Shown: positions 32,396-32,632 of the stretch, piece after piece | Layout of the letters: each line of letters starts with the position of its first letter | How positions within the stretch are numbered: position 1 is the stretch's first letter | Assembly (NCBI GenBank): GCA_031258695.1 | Contig: JAIRMM010000029.1 | Coordinates: 1-32,632, forward strand | Reading direction: 5' to 3' | Origin: Puniceicoccales bacterium | GTDB taxonomy: Bacteria > Verrucomicrobiota > Verrucomicrobiia > Opitutales > JAIRKQ01 | DNA: 32,632 bases | Program-made: the position numbers and the translations under genes | The notes under the pieces: generated by a model | Told to the model about the DNA's origin: nothing | Database searches by the model: none | The model's input: only the letters and a program-made list of their open reading frames with translations

Positions 32396-32542
32396 TATAA
32401 ATCCAGGCCTGGCGGGGGATTGAGGAAGCAAAAAGCAAGGCGACAGGGAAAGACCATTGCCAAATTATTGCCAAAAGACAATGCTAATGATAAGATGAAT
32501 AAAAACCTATGGGGGATGGTGTGCAATTTTATCACTAAAGAC
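32396..32542 (+). repeat. tRNA-linked dispersed repeat, copy 2
   Basis: This begins 13 bases after the tRNA-Arg CCA end and aligns with the reverse complement of 28503-28650. Identical blocks include 20 bases at 32512-32531 and the run ACAATGCTAATGAT. A plus-strand frame with no stop reads through the repeat and ends at TAA (32546-32548): L-R-K-Q-K-A-R-R then later PKDNANDKMNKNLWGMVCNF. The other copy keeps part of the same frame. Confidence 0.75.
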
Positions 32543-32632
32543 CAATAAACTGCAAATTATAGATTTTCACAAAATCTTTACATATTTTTCTTCCAATCCG
32601 AAAAAAGTTCTTTACGCATGCGGCAATATGGA

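Noticed and set aside
32619..32630. TGCGGCAATAT shared with the hairpin at 14485-14495
   Set aside because: Eleven bases is within chance expectation and the surroundings differ.

Overview
The window reads as a chromosomal segment of a Gram-negative bacterium with lipopolysaccharide. The evidence is kdsB, an LptE-like lipoprotein, a BamD-like TPR protein, a lipidless signal peptide and plsX/fabH. Several traits fit the Verrucomicrobiota (Opitutae-like): a cysteine-free L32, a CofE-like protein without visible F420 genes, and the rpmF-plsX-fabH-bamD order. That placement is inference. Four single tRNAs lie scattered among housekeeping genes. The segment also has large unrecognised proteins, a decayed gene and a toxin-antitoxin pair, so the organism may be host-associated with a modest genome.

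Layout. 1-378 is the 3' end of a repeat protein. 450-3777 (minus) holds a succinate/acetate CoA-transferase, ychF and an unknown gene. sfsA (plus) converges on ftsY (minus) with a 4-base overlap. Upstream of ftsY is a tiny SD-led membrane ORF carrying a terminator-like hairpin. 5976-8614 is rpsP-trmD-rplS-gltX, followed by ftsI (8766-10478). tRNA-Val and rpsU come next, then rpmF-plsX-fabH-bamD-lptE (10973-15033). A minus-strand peroxiredoxin/CofE-like pair diverges from a 33-residue bS22/mS38-like ribosomal protein (16660-16761).

16994-23693 is the most unusual part. Glycogen phosphorylase is flanked by a 506-residue protein with a disordered Ser/Pro-rich start, a very basic protein with 22-residue helix repeats, and a divergent serine-hydrolase-like protein. 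None of these three has a recognisable full-length family. asd and ispE diverge at 24.78 kb.

25826-27544 is a GT9-type glycosyltransferase fused to a methyltransferase-like tail and cut by an in-frame TAA. A YoeB/Txe-like toxin with an atypical partner follows (27624-28243). The right end has tRNA-Pro, an EamA transporter and rho on the minus strand, then tRNA-Ala, kdsB and tRNA-Arg on the plus strand. A diverged repeat of about 148 bases lies just 3' of tRNA-Pro and again 3' of tRNA-Arg, in opposite orientation, so the two copies bracket this 3.7-kb block.

No rRNA, CRISPR array, transposase or integrase was seen.
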